Below are positions 25,961 to 33,780 of a stretch of 64,000 bases of DNA, one piece after another. The notes under the pieces are model-generated. The model searched no databases. It worked only from the letters and a program-made list of their open reading frames with translations, and was not told the DNA's origin. This DNA is from Brumimicrobium glaciale (GTDB lineage: Bacteria > Bacteroidota > Bacteroidia > Flavobacteriales_D > Crocinitomicaceae). The stretch spans positions 682,001 through 746,000 of the forward strand of contig NZ_SETE01000001.1 in assembly GCF_004152935.1 (NCBI RefSeq). The letters run 5' to 3'. Positions within the stretch are counted from its first letter, which is position 1, and every line of letters starts with the position of its first letter. The position numbers and the translations under genes are program-made.

Positions 25961-28386
25961 AAATAATATTTTTTATCATATCATTTTTAATCGTGTCCAT
26001 AGTTTATGGTCAGGAGAATTACCGTGGAATAATCGCCGATCAACAAAACGATGAATTGCCTGGCGTAAAGATTCAGAATCTTAACAATAAGAAACTTTCG
26101 CGAACATCAATTGATGGCGTTTTTACAATTCAAGCAGCTGTAAATGATACCATTGAATTCACTTTTTCATTTTATGATACATTAAGAGTTATAGCAGGAA
26201 AAGAGATTCAATTGAACGGATCTAATCGATTGACAATGCGTTATGAAACTCAAGAAATGGGCGAAGTAATGATTATCAAGAAACGAATGGCTGATTTTAA
26301 TGTTGGATTTATGCCACCCATTAAAGGAGTTCGTTTAAATACTGGAACGAATTCAATTATAGAATTAGAAAATTTAAGTGGAGCGAAATCAACAGGAAAT
26401 GCACGAGAAATGTATGCGAAAGTTCCCGGATTGAATATTTGGGAAAACGATGGAGCAGGAATTCAAATTGGAATTGGAGGAAGAGGATTAAGTCCAAAAA
26501 GAACTGCGAATTTCAACACACGTCAAAACGGATATGACATCAGCGCAGATGCTTTGGGATATCCTGAAAGTTATTACACACCACCAATTGAAGCATTAAA
26601 AAGCATTGAAATCATTCGTGGTTCAGCTGCTTTACAATTCGGAACTCAGTTTGGTGGATTGTTGAATTTTGAAATTTTAGAACCAGTAAAACATACGCCA
26701 TTCGAATTTACAACACGAAATACAGTTGGAGGATATGGATATTTCAGTACGTTTAATCGTATTTCTGGAACGCATAAAAGAATGTTTTATCAAGCTTATC
26801 ACCAATACAAAAGGGGAGACGGATACAGAGACAATAGTCAGTTTTATCAGCACCAAGCATTCGCACAAATTGGTTATTATTTGAATGAGAATTGGACGGT
26901 TAGTGCAGAATTTACCCACATGAATTATGTCACGAAACAAGCTGGAGGATTAACCGATTTAGGATTTGCAGAAGATCCACGTCAAAGTATCAGAGATAGA
27001 AATTGGTTTGCTGTAGATTGGAATTTATTGGCGGTAAAATCAACTTACGAGATCAATAAATCGATTACGTTAGATATACGTGCTTTTGGAATGATGTCAA
27101 ACCGAAGAACAATTGGATTCTTGGGGAAAATTACCCAAACGGATTTAGGAGGAAACAGAGAAATGATTTATTCTGATTTCATGAACGGTGGAGTAGAAGC
27201 GCGTTTCATGAAAAAGTACAGTTGGTTTAAAAATGAAGAAGGAAATACCGCCAAAGTAAAAGGAGCCTTATTGATTGGAGCAAGAGTTTATCAAGGAGAA
27301 ACGCAAACCAGACAAGGAACCGCAGCAGATGGTGACGATGCTAATTTTATGTTTATTCATCCTGATGATGTAGAAGGTTCTTCCTTCGTTTATCCATCAA
27401 TTAACCAAGCTTTCTTCGCCGAAAATATGTTTTTTGTTGGAGAAAAATGGAGATTTAATTTAGGGATGCGTTTGGAAAATATCTCCACAAGTTCGGAAGG
27501 TTTTTACAAACAATATGTCGTTCACCCTTTGAATTTCGACACGCTAATGGTTAATCGAGTAAATGATTCCAATACGGTTGCGAGAACTGTTCCATTATTT
27601 GGAGCGGGAGTTTCTTACAAAGCAGGAAAGAATTCAAGTTTATATACGAACATCACACAAAATTATAGAGCGATAAACTTCACCGATATTCGCGTAACAA
27701 ACCCAAACGTAGTGGTCGACCCAAACATGAAAGATGAATATGGGTTTACTTCAGAATTAGGATTCCGTGGTTTATTGAAAGACATTATGATCTATGATTT
27801 ATCGGCGTTCTATATTTTCTACGGAGACAAAATTGGACTGGCGCCAAAGCCGAAAACGGTTAAGAAGGAAAGAACAAATATTGGTGATGCACAAAATTAT
27901 GGATTAGAAGCTTTTGCTGAAATCGATTGGTTGAAATTAGGTTCTAAGAGAAGAAATTGGTCACTGAATACTTTCGTGAATGCTTCATACATCAACGCCA
28001 ATTACATCACCTCAAAAGAACCAAATTACATTGGTAATAAGGTAGAATATGTGAGCACTTTCATGGTGAAATCAGGAATAAGTTCAACGTTTAAAAGTTG
28101 GACATTAAAAATCCAAGGAAGTTTTAACTCACCACAATTTTCTGATGCCTCCAATGCCATTGAGCCTTCAGGTGACGCTGTAATTGGAGAAGTTCCTGCG
28201 TATTACGTTTTTGATTTCAGTGGAAGTTATAAATTCAAAAAGTATTTTCAAGTTGAGTTTGGAGTTAATAATTTTACGAATGCAAGTTACTTTACGAGGA
28301 GGGCGACAGGTTATCCTGGTCCTGGGATTTTGCCTTCGGATGGGGTGAGTGGGTATGTTACTTTGCAGTTTAAATTTGCTAAATAA
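25957..28386 (+). CDS. TonB-dependent receptor, FecA-like
   Basis: An 809-residue receptor starting with an ATGA overlap with the HTTM gene. It has a signal peptide (FFIISFLIVSIVYGQ), a carboxypeptidase-regulatory-like domain (about 20-95), a plug with YAKVPGLNIWENDGAGIQIGIGGRG (about 153-177) and IEIIRGSAALQFGTQFGGLLNF, and a large barrel ending in GYVTLQFKFAK. It moves a metal chelate across the outer membrane, energised by TonB-ExbBD. The FecA-like naming rests on the plug motif order. It closes the DUF4856-imelysin-HTTM-receptor operon, so an iron chelate or siderophore substrate is likely but not shown. Confidence 0.85.
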   Translation: MKIIFFIISFLIVSIVYGQENYRGIIADQQNDELPGVKIQNLNNKKLSRTSIDGVFTIQAAVNDTIEFTFSFYDTLRVIAGKEIQLNGSNRLTMRYETQEMGEVMIIKKRMADFNVGFMPPIKGVRLNTGTNSIIELENLSGAKSTGNAREMYAKVPGLNIWENDGAGIQIGIGGRGLSPKRTANFNTRQNGYDISADALGYPESYYTPPIEALKSIEIIRGSAALQFGTQFGGLLNFEILEPVKHTPFEFTTRNTVGGYGYFSTFNRISGTHKRMFYQAYHQYKRGDGYRDNSQFYQHQAFAQIGYYLNENWTVSAEFTHMNYVTKQAGGLTDLGFAEDPRQSIRDRNWFAVDWNLLAVKSTYEINKSITLDIRAFGMMSNRRTIGFLGKITQTDLGGNREMIYSDFMNGGVEARFMKKYSWFKNEEGNTAKVKGALLIGARVYQGETQTRQGTAADGDDANFMFIHPDDVEGSSFVYPSINQAFFAENMFFVGEKWRFNLGMRLENISTSSEGFYKQYVVHPLNFDTLMVNRVNDSNTVARTVPLFGAGVSYKAGKNSSLYTNITQNYRAINFTDIRVTNPNVVVDPNMKDEYGFTSELGFRGLLKDIMIYDLSAFYIFYGDKIGLAPKPKTVKKERTNIGDAQNYGLEAFAEIDWLKLGSKRRNWSLNTFVNASYINANYITSKEPNYIGNKVEYVSTFMVKSGISSTFKSWTLKIQGSFNSPQFSDASNAIEPSGDAVIGEVPAYYVFDFSGSYKFKKYFQVEFGVNNFTNASYFTRRATGYPGPGILPSDGVSGYVTLQFKFAK

Positions 28387-28892
28387 AATTAATTACGAAT
28401 TACGAATTATCAATTACGAATTCCTTGTAAATTCGAGAGTGTTTTATTATTCAATGAAGAATTTTGTATCGAGAACAAGAACGTTTCATATTGGAATCAG
28501 CACTTCCTCTCTCTTCACTCCTCTCTCTACTCTGATTTAGCGCCCTGTATCTGCCTGCGTTTCCAATCTGTTTTCTGTTGAAGCTACGCTGTGAGACACC
28601 CAAAAAGGAGCTTCCAAGGTCGCTCTTTTCGAGTGAACAGCTGAGCACAACAGTTCAACAGGATTCCCACCTTCCTCAGGGTCGAAAGAAACATTAGCGT
28701 TGAAATTGGCATTTAGGTAATACTTAATTGAAAGGAATTAAAAGTTTGGATGGTGCGGTGTTGAATAGGAATTTTTAGTTAGATTTATAGTTATTATACG
28801 GTGAAGCTTTACAATATTTCTGGATTTGGAAGGAGTTGTAGGGTTTGATTGGATGTGTAAATAAGTTGTTAGTATTTCTAAAAAAAACAAGA
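28387..28892. other. Noncoding gap with AATTACGAATT repeats and a dispersed block
   Basis: The first 45 bp carry AATTACGAATTACGAATT-type repeats also seen at 45.5 kb. From about 28537 to 28660 there is a higher-GC block (TTAGCGCC, GAGCTTCC, GTCGCTCTTTT, CAACAGTTCAACAGG) that resembles the reverse complement of 62050-62175. No convincing gene is present; the short frames across it have no homology that I recognise. Confidence 0.5.
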
Positions 28893-29786
28893 GTGATAAA
28901 AGACTTAATAATAGATTTGGCATATGATAGAATTACTCTTTCTCAAGCCCTAACAAGATCGAAACTTATCGCTAATCAAATTCAGAATGAAACATTTAAA
29001 AATTGGTTATCGAAAGAATTAAATGGTTACGAATATCAAGATACTGTTCTGCCCAATTATAGAAAGATTTGGGCTGAAATTGAACTTTTTATAGATTTTC
29101 CATTCGGCCGTTCACAAAGTTTCCCTGTCGTTCTGAATGATGCTTGGGGAGATGATATGAAAGATATGATATATAACCATAGAGTTATTGAACCCATTGC
29201 AATTGTAGAAAGTAATATCTCAACTTTTGAAAATGCAAAAGCGTATGTAAACATACCTGGAGGAATGGTTAATATCATTGCTGATATGTATAAAGAACAA
29301 ATCCAACAACATAGGGGTGTTGCAAGAAGTGCAAGACGTCCTATTGGTAAAGTCCAACTTCAAAATATTTTGGAACAAACAAAACAAAAACTGTTAGATA
29401 CTCTACAAGAACTTGAAAATCAATTCCCAAAACTTGAAAACGATTACACTATGAATGAGGAAAATCAAAAAGATGTTCAAAATATTGTAACAAATAATAT
29501 TTATGGAGACAATAACCCTCTAAATGTTGCAACTGGACAAAATTTAACTCAAGGAGATATAAACCTCACAATAAGCGCAGAGAATAAAGAGAAATTAAAA
29601 TCTTATGGTGTTAGTGAAAAAGAAATTTCTGAATTAGAAGCAATAGATTTAGAGTCACCTAAAGGAACACCGAATAGACAGTCCAAAATAATGGCTTGGC
29701 TAGGTAAAGTAACAGCGTCTTTAACAGCTAAAGGTATTTACGAAAAAGGTCCAGAATTAATACAATTTGTAGGTACTTTAATGTAA
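28893..29786 (+). CDS. AbiTii-domain phage-defence-type protein
   Basis: From a GTG at 28893 the product is 297 residues beginning VIKDLIIDLAYDRITLSQAL; a TTG at 28845 would add 16 residues and no in-frame ATG exists before about residue 118. SQALTRSKLIANQIQNETF, NWLSKELNGYEYQD and LPNYRKIWAE are the conserved block of the AbiTii family, named from abortive-infection genes. The middle has a basic helical stretch and a coiled coil (LEQTKQKLLDTLQELENQF), then NNIYGDNNP and a C-terminal helical domain (about 245-297). The role is inferred as phage defence; the effector mechanism is unknown. It sits alone in a repeat-rich accessory region, 500 bp after the receptor gene. Confidence 0.75.
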   Translation: MIKDLIIDLAYDRITLSQALTRSKLIANQIQNETFKNWLSKELNGYEYQDTVLPNYRKIWAEIELFIDFPFGRSQSFPVVLNDAWGDDMKDMIYNHRVIEPIAIVESNISTFENAKAYVNIPGGMVNIIADMYKEQIQQHRGVARSARRPIGKVQLQNILEQTKQKLLDTLQELENQFPKLENDYTMNEENQKDVQNIVTNNIYGDNNPLNVATGQNLTQGDINLTISAENKEKLKSYGVSEKEISELEAIDLESPKGTPNRQSKIMAWLGKVTASLTAKGIYEKGPELIQFVGTLM

Positions 29787-29800
29787 AAACGACTTACAAT

Positions 29801-29935
29801 AACGTAAGTATTCGGCGTGCCAATAGGCCGAAACTGAATACCATGTTGACGAATCCGTTGTTCCTTGTGGGAAAAGCGAGTCAATATTTTATTTTCGAAA
29901 GTTGATTTAGTGGTTAAACGCATTGAAAGTTGTCA
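29801..29935 (+). repeat. Structured intergenic element, copy A
   Basis: This follows the AbiTii stop by 15 bp. It shares about three quarters of its bases with copy B at 30909-31045, in the same order: AGTATTCGG, a 12-nt loop, a complementary AATAC(T/C) arm, GTTGACG-ATCCG, TGTTCCTT, and TTTAGTGGTTA. In copy A the stem reads GTATTC/GAATAC; in copy B AGTATT/AATACT. That co-variation supports a real folded RNA or DNA hairpin. Confidence 0.6.
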
Positions 29936-30491
29936 GTTTTGCCATCAATGATGTTATTTATTGTAAAAAATGCAAAAAAGGAAGGATGAGAACAAGACAC
30001 AATATCATTGCTTCACCTACCTGAAGTGCTTGATTTTATTGAACGTTCTTTAGCTTATTGCATGGATTTACAAACGCTGTAAAAAGTATAAATAAACCCT
30101 GTTGAAAATGAATTTATAGGAAAAGCGTATTATTACATAAGGAATTCTTTTTACCCTTTCATTTTAGCACTCCAAAAACGAAGAGGATATCCATCCAAAT
30201 CAAAGCGACCTTAAAGTTTGCTCATAGTGCGGCATAGTTCAACTCCATTTTATCAATTATTTTCTACTCGTCAATTAATAGACTTCTTGGTTGACTATTA
30301 ATTTTTTACGACTATCTTTAGCTATTGAAAGAAAAAAACCGATAATACGCTAGTAAGTTGAGCATAATTAAAAAAGAATCTAAGACCAAAAGATAGCACA
30401 AAAACATTCTTTTTATTAAACTCGAAAAAAAATATATGAAATACAGCTCAAATATTAATCCGTAATCAAGATATAAAAGTCAATATAATTT
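29936..30491. other. Noncoding stretch with possible decayed coding sequence
   Basis: I find no intact gene. One frame from about 30020 to 30215 contains DFIERSLAY and, after stops, INPVENEF; NPVEN recalls the C-terminal motif of IS66 transposases, but the rest does not match and the frame is broken. It may be a degraded mobile element or chance. The last 150 bp before 30492 are very AT-rich and hold no recognised promoter. Confidence 0.3.
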
Positions 30492-30902
30492 ATGAAAAAA
30501 ATACTTTTTTTAATATGTCTCCTTGCATCAAGTGCAATTTCTTTTAGTCAAGTTGTTAAATTTAAAATCACATCAGTGTCCTTTAGAGATTATGATGAAA
30601 CAACTGAAACATGGGACGAATGGAGTGAAGGAAAAGAATTAAACATTCTTGGGTTTATTGATAGTGAAAATGAACGAGTAAAAATTTTTTCTGAGACAGA
30701 ACAAAATTATGATGTGATTGAAAATAAGGGTGAAAGAACAGATAATGATGGCGACGATGTAGTTGAATGGATCTGCGTAAATGAGGACGGTGTAAAATGT
30801 TCACTAAAACTAATTACAATAAACTCTCAAGATAAACGCAAACAACTTTACATAAATTTTAATAATTTTATGTTGGTTTATAATTTCTACTTTTTGGAAT
30901 AA
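30492..30902 (+). CDS. Small secreted protein of unknown function
   Basis: A 136-residue protein with a signal peptide (MKKILFLICLLASSAISFSQ), then a beta-rich acidic body (VVKFKITSVSFRDYDETTE, SEGKELNILGFIDSENERVKIFSETEQNYDVI). Two cysteines (WICVNEDGVKC) could form a disulfide. Nothing identifies a family. It lies between the two copies of the structured intergenic element, which follows its stop codon after a few bases, exactly as it follows AbiTii. This suggests that gene plus element moved as a unit, or that the element is a conserved 3' feature. Confidence 0.5.
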   Translation: MKKILFLICLLASSAISFSQVVKFKITSVSFRDYDETTETWDEWSEGKELNILGFIDSENERVKIFSETEQNYDVIENKGERTDNDGDDVVEWICVNEDGVKCSLKLITINSQDKRKQLYINFNNFMLVYNFYFLE

Positions 30903-30908
30903 TTAACT

Positions 30909-31045
30909 ATGCCTAACAACTAAGTATTCGGTGTGTCGATAGGTTAGCGCTAAATACTGAGTTGACGGATCCGGTGTTCCTTATGGGGAAATCGATACAA
31001 TACTGTATTTTGAAAAATTATTTAGTGGTTATAAGACTCTGAAAC
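30909..31045 (+). repeat. Structured intergenic element, copy B
   Basis: The second copy, 6 bp after a gene stop. It begins GCCTAACAACTAAGTATTCGG. CAACTAAGTATT pairs with AATACTGAGTTG (one A/G mismatch), giving a 12-bp arm around a loop of about 20 nt. GCCTAAC also matches the RYYYAAC core of integron attC sites, but no matching GTTRRRY partner at proper distance is seen. Remaining DNA to 31187 contains no gene. Confidence 0.6.
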
Positions 31046-31187
31046 GAACATGAATTTTACCCTTTCATGGATTTATTTGATTTAGTTTTCACAAAAGTCG
31101 ATTATTGATAACGACTTTAATTGGGTTGAAAATGAAGTCGTTACAAGTTGCCGCATTTTAAAAACAGAAAATCCCTTCAAAACCCCA

Positions 31188-31575
31188 CTACCACCTCTCC
31201 TCCAAAACTTCATAAGCCTTCTGAATCTCTATAAATCTTTTCTCGGCAATTTTCTGATGCGCTAATCCTTGAGTGGCAAAAAACATCTGGATGATGCAAT
31301 TTTACTAAGCTTCGGTATGCTTTTTTAACTTCTTCCTTTGTAGCATTTTTGGAAACATCCAAAACCTTGAATGCAAGTTCTTTCGCAGAAATTCGCGAAT
31401 TTGAATTTTCTGAAGATTTAGTTCTTTCTCGTTTCTGAGTATTTATCGCAATAGTGCTGTCAAAATCCTCCATCGATAGTTTTAACAAATTGTTTATGTC
31501 TTTTAATAATGCTATTTCGTGTTTGTTCATAGCATCATCAACATTTGATAGACCTGCCAGAAAGTGTTTCGTCAA
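31188..31575 (-). pseudogene. J-domain (DnaJ-like) gene broken by a frameshift
   Basis: Read on the minus strand, the gene encodes a helical N-terminus and a C-terminal J domain: VLDVSKNATKEEVKKAYRSL and the HPD motif in KLHHPDVF. At an A6 run (31278-31283; T6 in the mRNA sense) the frame changes and the continuous frame then ends at 31210 with an unrelated tail. Dropping one T gives ATQGLAHQKIAEKRF, then IEIQKAYEVLEERW and a stop at 31188, the exact expected helix III/IV and end of a J domain, for 128 residues. So either the genome carries a slippage mutation, the read has a homopolymer error, or slippage makes both products. J domains recruit and stimulate DnaK. Confidence 0.8.
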
Positions 31576-31630
31576 TAATCTCTAATTAAGATAGAATGAC
31601 TTCGATTAGAGTCATTTAAATAATTATTAC

Positions 31631-31667
31631 TATATTTGTTCTGTGTTCGCGAATTGCAAACATAGAA
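31631..31667 (+). promoter_or_regulatory. -7 box TATATTTG with a 29-bp imperfect palindrome (operator) just downstream
   Basis: TATATTTG (31631-31638) matches TAnnTTTG. Directly after it, 31639-31667 reads TTCTGTGTTCGCGA-A-TTGCAAACATAGAA, whose arms match at 11 of 14 positions. This covers the expected transcription start, 12-40 bp before the HTH gene, so it is well placed to be an autorepressor operator. Confidence 0.6.
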
Positions 31668-31679
31668 CAATACAGTGAA

Positions 31680-32228
31680 ATGAAAGGACAAGACATAGTT
31701 ATACTAGTTTGGATTGCAAGTGAAGAAACTTCTGGCAATAAAGATTGGGTGATACGCGATTTGGCTCATGATCTAAATATTAGCACGTCAACGGTCCATT
31801 CTTCTTTATCAAGCATGGAAACTGCAGGATTATACGATAAAAATTCCAAACGAATCAGTAAACAAACATTGCTCGATTTTCTTAAGTATGGCTTCAGTAT
31901 AGTCTTTCCCATAGTTTATGGAGCAGAAACAAGAGGTATAATAGTACCCCTTAAGGTAATTGGTGAAGAAATGAATTTGTCTTCTGAAAAATATATCTGG
32001 AAGAACAGCAAAGGAAAAGACATATTACCTCAAATTACACCATTGTATAATGGAGCTCCAATTGCAACATTAAAAAGTAAAAAAGCGAAAGAGATAATTG
32101 GTTTGTTAGAGTGTTTGCGAATGACGCGCCACAAAAGAATGACTAAAATAGCTTTCCATAAACTTGAAGAAATGATTATGCCTAATTCTTCAAACCCTAT
32201 GCTGGCATTAAAACAGAAGCATGAATAA
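31680..32228 (+). CDS. Helix-turn-helix regulator, putative antitoxin of an AbiE-like pair
   Basis: A 182-residue protein. The N-terminal part, DWVIRDLAHDLNISTSTVHSSLSSMETAGLY (about 23-53), is a winged helix-turn-helix. After it come LLDFLKYGFSIVFPIVYGAETRGIIVPL and a C-terminal part, KIAFHKLEEMIMP. Its stop overlaps the nucleotidyltransferase start by 8 bp (ATGAATAA), the usual coupling for toxin-antitoxin genes. AbiEi antitoxins likewise have a wHTH and bind inverted repeats before their own gene; a palindrome is present upstream here. The body does not match canonical AbiEi by eye, so the family is a possible variant. I regard the antitoxin role as inferred. Confidence 0.6.
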   Translation: MKGQDIVILVWIASEETSGNKDWVIRDLAHDLNISTSTVHSSLSSMETAGLYDKNSKRISKQTLLDFLKYGFSIVFPIVYGAETRGIIVPLKVIGEEMNLSSEKYIWKNSKGKDILPQITPLYNGAPIATLKSKKAKEIIGLLECLRMTRHKRMTKIAFHKLEEMIMPNSSNPMLALKQKHE

Positions 32229-32922
32229 TACACAAATAAATAGAATAGCAATTCAACGGGTTAGTAAGTTATTCAAAGATTATCCAAAAGAAATAATGTT
32301 TGTAGGAGGTTCTGTTGTGAGCGAGTATATTGATGACCCTTCAGCACTTGATATACGGCCAACAGCTGACATAGATATTGTAATTCAATTATTATCACTT
32401 TCGGAATTAGAAACCATTCGAGAATATCTTGCAAAAAGAGATGTGTATGCTGATCAGGAGTCTAGTGTTATTTGTCGATTTAAATACGAGGATATAAAAA
32501 TAGATGTTATGTCTACTAAGAATGTGGGTTGGGCACCCGGTAACGAATGGTACGAAAAAGGTCTAAAACAAGCAATAACTAAATCAATCGAGGGAATAGA
32601 AATAAAATTACTGCCTGTCGAATTTTTTATTGCTAGCAAAATTAGCGCATATAAAGACCGGGGTGAAGACCCGCGATACGACAAAGATTTTAATGATATA
32701 ATATACATCCTTGATTATAGATCAACAATAATAGAAGACATTAAACATGCTGATGAAAAAGTGATAGAGTACATTATCCCTTTCTTAAAAATCTTGGTGA
32801 AGAAAGAATTAACTGAAGCCGTAAAACCCCAAATTATGGAGGTTGATTTTTCAGTTGAACGTGCTATCAAAATACAAAACTCATTATCGGAATTAATCGC
32901 TGATATAACTTCCAATAAATAA
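32221..32922 (+). CDS. Nucleotidyltransferase, AbiEii/MenT-like putative toxin
   Basis: A 233-residue protein with a minimal nucleotidyltransferase core: GGS (about 29-31, in FVGGSVVSEY), then TADIDIVIQ with the D-x-D metal pair (about 49-53), a third carboxylate in IKIDVMS (about 98-103), and a helical C-terminal half with SKISAYKDRGEDPRYDKDFNDI (about 140-161). The GGS...R.T.DID pattern and KDR..D.KD block match AbiEii/AbiGii-type toxins, which transfer nucleotides to targets such as tRNA acceptor ends. It is translated from an overlap with the HTH gene. Target and nucleotide are unknown. It appears intact. Confidence 0.7.
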   Translation: MNNTQINRIAIQRVSKLFKDYPKEIMFVGGSVVSEYIDDPSALDIRPTADIDIVIQLLSLSELETIREYLAKRDVYADQESSVICRFKYEDIKIDVMSTKNVGWAPGNEWYEKGLKQAITKSIEGIEIKLLPVEFFIASKISAYKDRGEDPRYDKDFNDIIYILDYRSTIIEDIKHADEKVIEYIIPFLKILVKKELTEAVKPQIMEVDFSVERAIKIQNSLSELIADITSNK

Positions 32923-33070
32923 AAAACTATTGCAAGGAAAAAACACGATTCAAACACAATTGACATTTAATAATTTGACATGATTCCACAATAATGATGC
33001 AGGTCTTCGATCACGAATTAAAGTTGATTGTATTTTTTAAATTCACGTTTCCTTTGCGAATGTGTTGCGG

Positions 33071-33112
33071 TGACTGAGCCTGTCGAAGGCCCGCGTTCCA
33101 TTACAGCGCAAC
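33071..33112. repeat. Dispersed repeat fragments (TGACTGAGCCTGTCGAAGGC and CCGCGTTCCATTACAGCGCA)
   Basis: Bases 33071-33090 repeat the arm of the 21.7-kb inverted repeat. Bases 33091-33111 repeat CCGCGTTCCATTACAGCGCA plus A, present again at 36262-36282. They lie between the nucleotidyltransferase and the zinc-ribbon gene and suggest mosaic intergenic spacers. Confidence 0.6.
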
Positions 33113-33152
33113 CACCAAACCGCGTTAATAATTAAACCTTAAACATTAATAA

Positions 33153-33527
33153 TTACTTAACGTAATCCTGCTTATGAACCAACATATACTGATTGTCATC
33201 CATTTTTAAATACCCTTGATCATAACAGAAAATATACTGACTTCCTTTTTTTGTCGTGTAAATATTCGTGTAATAATGAAAGTTAAAACCTTCTTCTGCC
33301 ATTGTGATTCCATCCAGCGTTTTCTTTCCATCGGGATTCAATTTCTCTAGAATTCTTCTGTTTTTTCTCAGAATATTATTGATTCTGCGCATGTAATTAC
33401 TGCTGTCTTCGTTCAATCTATTATTGAATGTATTTCTGCAATAATCACCACAAAATTTTTGGTCACGTCTGCCTGATAAAGGCGTTTCGCATTCTTGGCA
33501 TAATCGTTTTTCTTTGGATTCCGTCAT
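33153..33527 (-). CDS. Small zinc-ribbon protein of unknown function
   Basis: A 124-residue protein whose first 35 residues hold LCQECETPLSGRRDQKFCGDYCRNTFNN, i.e. CxxC...CxxxC, a zinc ribbon of the DUF2116-like type. The rest is a basic helical linker (YMRRINNILRKNRRILEKL) and a beta-rich tail (FHYYTNIYTTKKGSQYIFCYDQGYLK). The same type of small Zn-ribbon protein is common in Flavobacteriales, with no described role; nucleic-acid binding is a possibility. It is transcribed opposite to its neighbours. Confidence 0.65.
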   Translation of the reverse strand: MTESKEKRLCQECETPLSGRRDQKFCGDYCRNTFNNRLNEDSSNYMRRINNILRKNRRILEKLNPDGKKTLDGITMAEEGFNFHYYTNIYTTKKGSQYIFCYDQGYLKMDDNQYMLVHKQDYVK

Positions 33528-33733
33528 AAGTAGTTCGTTTAGGCTAATTTAATGAAAAAAAGTTATTGTTGGGATTCGTCCCAATCAATTCAACTTTTTT
33601 TAGCCTCCTAATTTCAATAAAATCTGATTCCTCCAACGTTTTTTTTTAATTTTCAGCCTAAAGCCTAAAACTCCCCATTAATAATGTTTCATCAAGCGTT
33701 TAATACAACATGAAATATACGCCAAATGACGTA

Positions 33734-33764
33734 TTGCTGAATCTTCATTCTAGCCATAAATTTG
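33734..33764 (+). promoter_or_regulatory. Promoter of the CKKEGCTD lipoprotein gene
   Basis: TTG (33734-33736) and TAAATTTG (33757-33764) are spaced by 20 bp, and the start codon lies 17 bp after the -7 box, so the leader is very short. Confidence 0.65.
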
Positions 33765-33780
33765 TGTAAAACAAAATATT

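Noticed and set aside
22336-28386. Fur box before the iron-type operon
   Set aside because: I looked for a 19-bp GATAAT-type palindrome near the promoter and found none, so iron regulation is not claimed from sequence.
28387-28892. Small genes in the gap after the receptor gene
   Set aside because: Frames of 60-65 codons on both strands overlap repeat-derived DNA and lack start or domain support.
30020-30215. Possible IS66-type transposase remnant (INPVENEF)
   Set aside because: Only one short motif matches; frames are broken and no flanking inverted repeats or other transposase blocks were seen.
30909-30965. attC-like integron site (GCCTAAC start)
   Set aside because: The RYYYAAC core is present, but a GTTRRRY partner at the expected distance is not, and copy A lacks the core; no integrase gene is in the window.
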